Of a stretch of DNA of 64,000 nucleotides, positions 61,258 to 64,000 are shown piece after piece (the stretch's first letter is position 1; each line of letters starts with the position of its first letter). Where the stretch lies: contig CM036621.1 in NCBI GenBank assembly GCA_020746105.1, forward strand, positions 28,601,501 to 28,665,500, read 5' to 3'. This stretch comes from Trogon surrucura. Taxonomy: Eukaryota > Chordata > Aves > Trogoniformes > Trogonidae. The position numbers were made by a program, and so were the translations under genes. The notes beneath the pieces are model-generated. The model saw nothing but the letters and a program-made list of their open reading frames with translations, was not told where the DNA came from and did not search any database.

Positions 61258-61347
61258 GCATTCCTGCTCTGGCAGGGGGATTGGACTTGATGATCTTTCG
61301 AGGTCCCTTCCAATCCCTAACATTCTATGATTCTATGATTCTATGAT
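61258..61347 (+). repeat. CR1 3' UTR and octamer tail of copy D
   Basis: Contains GGGGGATTGGACTTGATGAT and GGTCCCTTCCAATCCC, then three ATTCTATG units from 61322. This is the region recognised by CR1 reverse transcriptase in priming. Confidence 0.93.
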
Positions 61348-63794
61348 AAGAAGAAACCGTGTGAGATGACTGGCACCAGTGGCAATACCCAGGTGCTGTA
61401 TTATTGACTGAAGTGGGCCTGCACATCGATACCCAGAGATCCATTCTCAGAAGGCACTTTGCCAGTGAAATACCTGCTCCTCGAGAGCATGAGTGATGCC
61501 CGTTGGCACAAGTGGTTGAGCCTGGTCATGCAGTGGGAGGAGCAGGGGACAGCATAAAGGACACACTCCTCATCACCTGTGTTGACAATTCTTCTGTGTT
61601 GCATCTTACCAGTTGAAATTTGGTTGTTTTTTTGTGAGAGATCTGTCCATCATGTTCTACTGAACCTCAAAGTCAGGTTATTTTGCTTGTGCTCTAAAAA
61701 GACACAAATATTCTCTGCTTTGCTGTAATTGTTACTTGAAGTTGGGAATTACAGTTCTGAATATTACCTTTTTATTATATTAGGAAATAATATTTCATGG
61801 TTCTTAATGCAAAATATAACTGAATGTATAAGTAAATGTGGGCAAGGTTCTGATTTTATGGTTGAAATACAAAGTGCAAATAACCACAAAACCACTCTTC
61901 AAACTCATTAGCCCTTTGTGTATTTTTGATGTTCAGGATGTAAAAAGGGACTCAGACTTGTCGGTGATACAAGTTACTATTCATAAAGTTGATGGTTAAC
62001 TACTAGCCTGTTGTCTAGAAAACGTTGTCTGATTTGCTGTCGCTGGCACTACGGTAGGATTTGTTCTTGGAGTGTCTTCAAAGTAAGAATTTACTTTCAG
62101 TGGCATTTCTACATCCTCTGATAGCCATTCAAAGTTGGGTTTGTTCTGAGGCACATACATAGAACAACGCTGCTTAAAGGCAACAGAAGTTCTGGCCTGA
62201 AGTGTTTATTTGGTAATACAAGTAAATCTAGCCACAGCTCTGGGTCAGGGCACTGGAGACATCTTCAGATCAGTGTGGCACTTGTTGTGAAAAATATGAC
62301 GACGTGCTTCCAGATCACAGAAAACGGGTGCTGTTTTCCCTTCTGAGCCCAGCAAGGAGTAAGTTGCAATTTTTCTCGGAGAACAAACGCATCCATCAAG
62401 AGCTTCATTTCCCCAAAGAGGACAAAACCCAGTGTATCAGTCTGCAGGATCAGATGGGAACTTTGCCGACACTCCTTATAGGAGTGACTCTTGAACAGGG
62501 GTGCTGGTTTTTTTCCAGGGAGCAATAGGCAGCTCCAGTTCCCAGGGTGAGAAAACACTTCAGGCATGTTCTGTGTCCTCACTGACCCAGAACCTTTCAC
62601 TCTTGATGGCCACAAGTCTGTTTGCAGGACACATGCAGTGAGACAGGTCCATTACTGGGACCAGCTGCTGTTTTTTTGATCCAATTTACAGGTTCATTCT
62701 CCTTTACAGAGATGGGCAGTTATTATTACTTAGCTATAGCATATACGATAGAGCACTGGAGCTAGACTTCAGAGGACTTGCTTCTAATGCTTGAATGCAC
62801 CCAGTTCCTTCACCAGTGTGCAAATGTTTCATTCTAGTTCTGCTTGTTCAGTTTGTGTCCAAACAAATTTGTTGCATGTTCTGTGGCTCCTTTACATATA
62901 AAGCAGAGAAGGCCTCCAAATTTTGCAGCCAATTTATTTAAAAGAAAGCCCTCTCCCCCAGAAATTCTAATTGGACACTTTTTTAAAAAAATTTTCTCTT
63001 GTTTAGATTTTCTTTTTTGTTTCAGAAGACAAACAGGCAGACTCTTTACCACTGCAGAATCGTTAGTACATCTTGGTGCTGAAAGCTGGGACAAGACATT
63101 TTTCATTTTTTACTATAAACTGACCAAACGTTTTGCTGAACACATACCTATGCAAATATCTGTGTATATGGAGTGTGGGTTTTGTGTTTTATTTGGTATT
63201 TGCTGCCAACAGTTAAGATCTTTGTTGTCAGGAGGCCATTGATTGATCTATTGAGTCTCAGTTATTCTCTCTTTTGGTTACTTGAGCAAAGGGTTAATTT
63301 GGTTTTGGTTCCTTAGTCTGTCATTGCCTCTTCTTTCCTTTTCTCTGTGATTTAAACAGAATACTTCAGTCTCCCAGCCTGTCAATCTGTCACTTTTCAT
63401 GAGTGCTAAATACACTAGGGTAAAAAAAGCAATTTATTACATTTTCACAACTGAGGGAGACTGGGTGGCTCAGGAGATTGGTAATGAGTCTAGGTACTGA
63501 AGTTTCAGATACAGCATGGAGCAGCACACGCTACTCACAAATTCAAAGCTGTATCTATAGAGACACCCTATAGATTGCACCAAAGAAACTGAAGATGGAA
63601 TGCTGGTGATGGGACATGATTTTCTTGCACAGGATTGCAGTAAACTTGAACTGAAGCGCTTTGAAGCCCAGGTTTAGCAAATGAAATTTTTGTCGTATGT
63701 GCCTTTCCCAGCTGTTGTTCTACTGCAGATGGACCTAGAGCAGAGTGAATTTTCTCTTCTTGGCTTCAGCTGTGCTTAGTATCATCATCATCAT
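61348..63794. other. Stretch without recognisable genes
   Basis: Flank of copy D. The first 250 bp are less AT-rich. Open frames of 116 (minus) and 132 (plus) codons at 62.3 and 62.8 kb have no recognisable motif. Confidence 0.45.
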
Positions 63795-63905
63795 CATAGA
63801 ATCATCATAGAACGGCCTGGGCTGGAAGGGACCTCAGAGATCATTTTAATCCAACCTCCCTGTTGTGAGCAGGGACGCCACCTCTCGACTAGGTCAGGCA
63901 ACACA
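63795..63905 (-). mobile_element. CR1 3'-end fragment of another subfamily
   Basis: In antisense: ATAGAACGGCCTGGGCTGG, AAGGGACCTCAGAGATCAT, CCAACCTCCCTG and a following GC-rich tail. The GGCCTGGGCTGG variant separates it from the A/D and B tails. The low-coordinate edge merges with ATC trinucleotide repeats (63780-63797). The 5' limit near 63905 is approximate. Confidence 0.85.
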
Positions 63906-64000
63906 CGTGAGAACCGAACGGGTAGTCAGCTCTTATCCAATACAAATATGATCTAAAGTTGATTATTCAAACCATTATGGTATGTCATATTATGGCATAC

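Larger units (their letters stand above)
58256..61347 (+). mobile_element. Near-complete CR1 LINE, copy D
   Basis: Sense-strand LINE of 3.1 kb: the last 37 codons of ORF1, a complete open ORF2, a 90-bp 3' UTR and about three ATTCTATG octamers (61322-61347). The 5' end falls inside ORF1 (similarity to copy A begins near 58256), so the promoter region and most of ORF1 are absent. It is highly similar to copy A but without its frame breaks, indicating recent insertion. A 5'-truncated copy lacks a CR1 promoter and would not be expected to amplify by itself. Confidence 0.96.

Noticed and set aside
1-64000. CRISPR arrays, tRNA/rRNA genes, bacterial-type operons
   Set aside because: No regularly spaced repeats, no cloverleaf or rRNA-like sequence noticed by eye, and the repeat content is that of a vertebrate nuclear genome.

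Overview
The window reads as bird nuclear DNA: AT-rich, with no recognisable host protein-coding exon. The main evidence is ten pieces of CR1 LINE (chicken-repeat-1 family). Several keep the CR1 3' end, in which the conserved tail passes into ATTCTATG-type octamers. Turtles and crocodilians also carry CR1, so 'bird' is an inference. No species, chromosome or host gene can be named from the sequence.

Layout. About 1-12.9 kb is single-copy-looking AT-rich DNA with two small antisense CR1 tails (471-1112 and 11278-11400) and a 52-bp hairpin-like repeat at 8.1 kb. A long antisense CR1 (copy A) lies at about 12.93-16.2 kb; its ORF2 is broken by a 1-bp insertion and two deletions. A second long antisense CR1 (copy B, a different subfamily) lies at 20.25-25.63 kb. 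It is split by a sense-strand endogenous retrovirus at 21419-24018. Another CR1 tail is at 27.7-28.14 kb. A long stretch to 58.25 kb follows, with three small CR1 remnants, a GC-rich block at 46.2-46.5 kb, a splice-site-bounded candidate exon at 47.16-47.33 kb and a possible regulatory cluster near 53.0 kb. The most complete LINE (copy D) is at 58.26-61.35 kb on the + strand: the end of ORF1, an uninterrupted 961-codon ORF2 and an octamer tail. The window closes with one more CR1 tail at 63.8 kb.

How the parts relate. Copies A, D and the 471-1112 fragment belong to one young subfamily. Copy B and the 47.6 kb fragment belong to another. D has complete reverse transcriptase motifs, but the histidine of the endonuclease SDH motif is arginine. 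The retrovirus has two LTRs of 401 bp that are identical at every base compared, a 6-bp target duplication, a tRNA-Lys-type primer site and a polypurine tract. Inside there are only gag fragments and an env tail, with no recognisable pol. It is therefore a very young element that would depend on proteins from another provirus. When it landed, copy B still had an open ORF2 frame with endonuclease and RT motifs (5'-truncated), so the order of events can be read: CR1-B first, retrovirus later.

I found no new enzyme system, RNA gene or CRISPR array. The notable material is the mobile-element biology.
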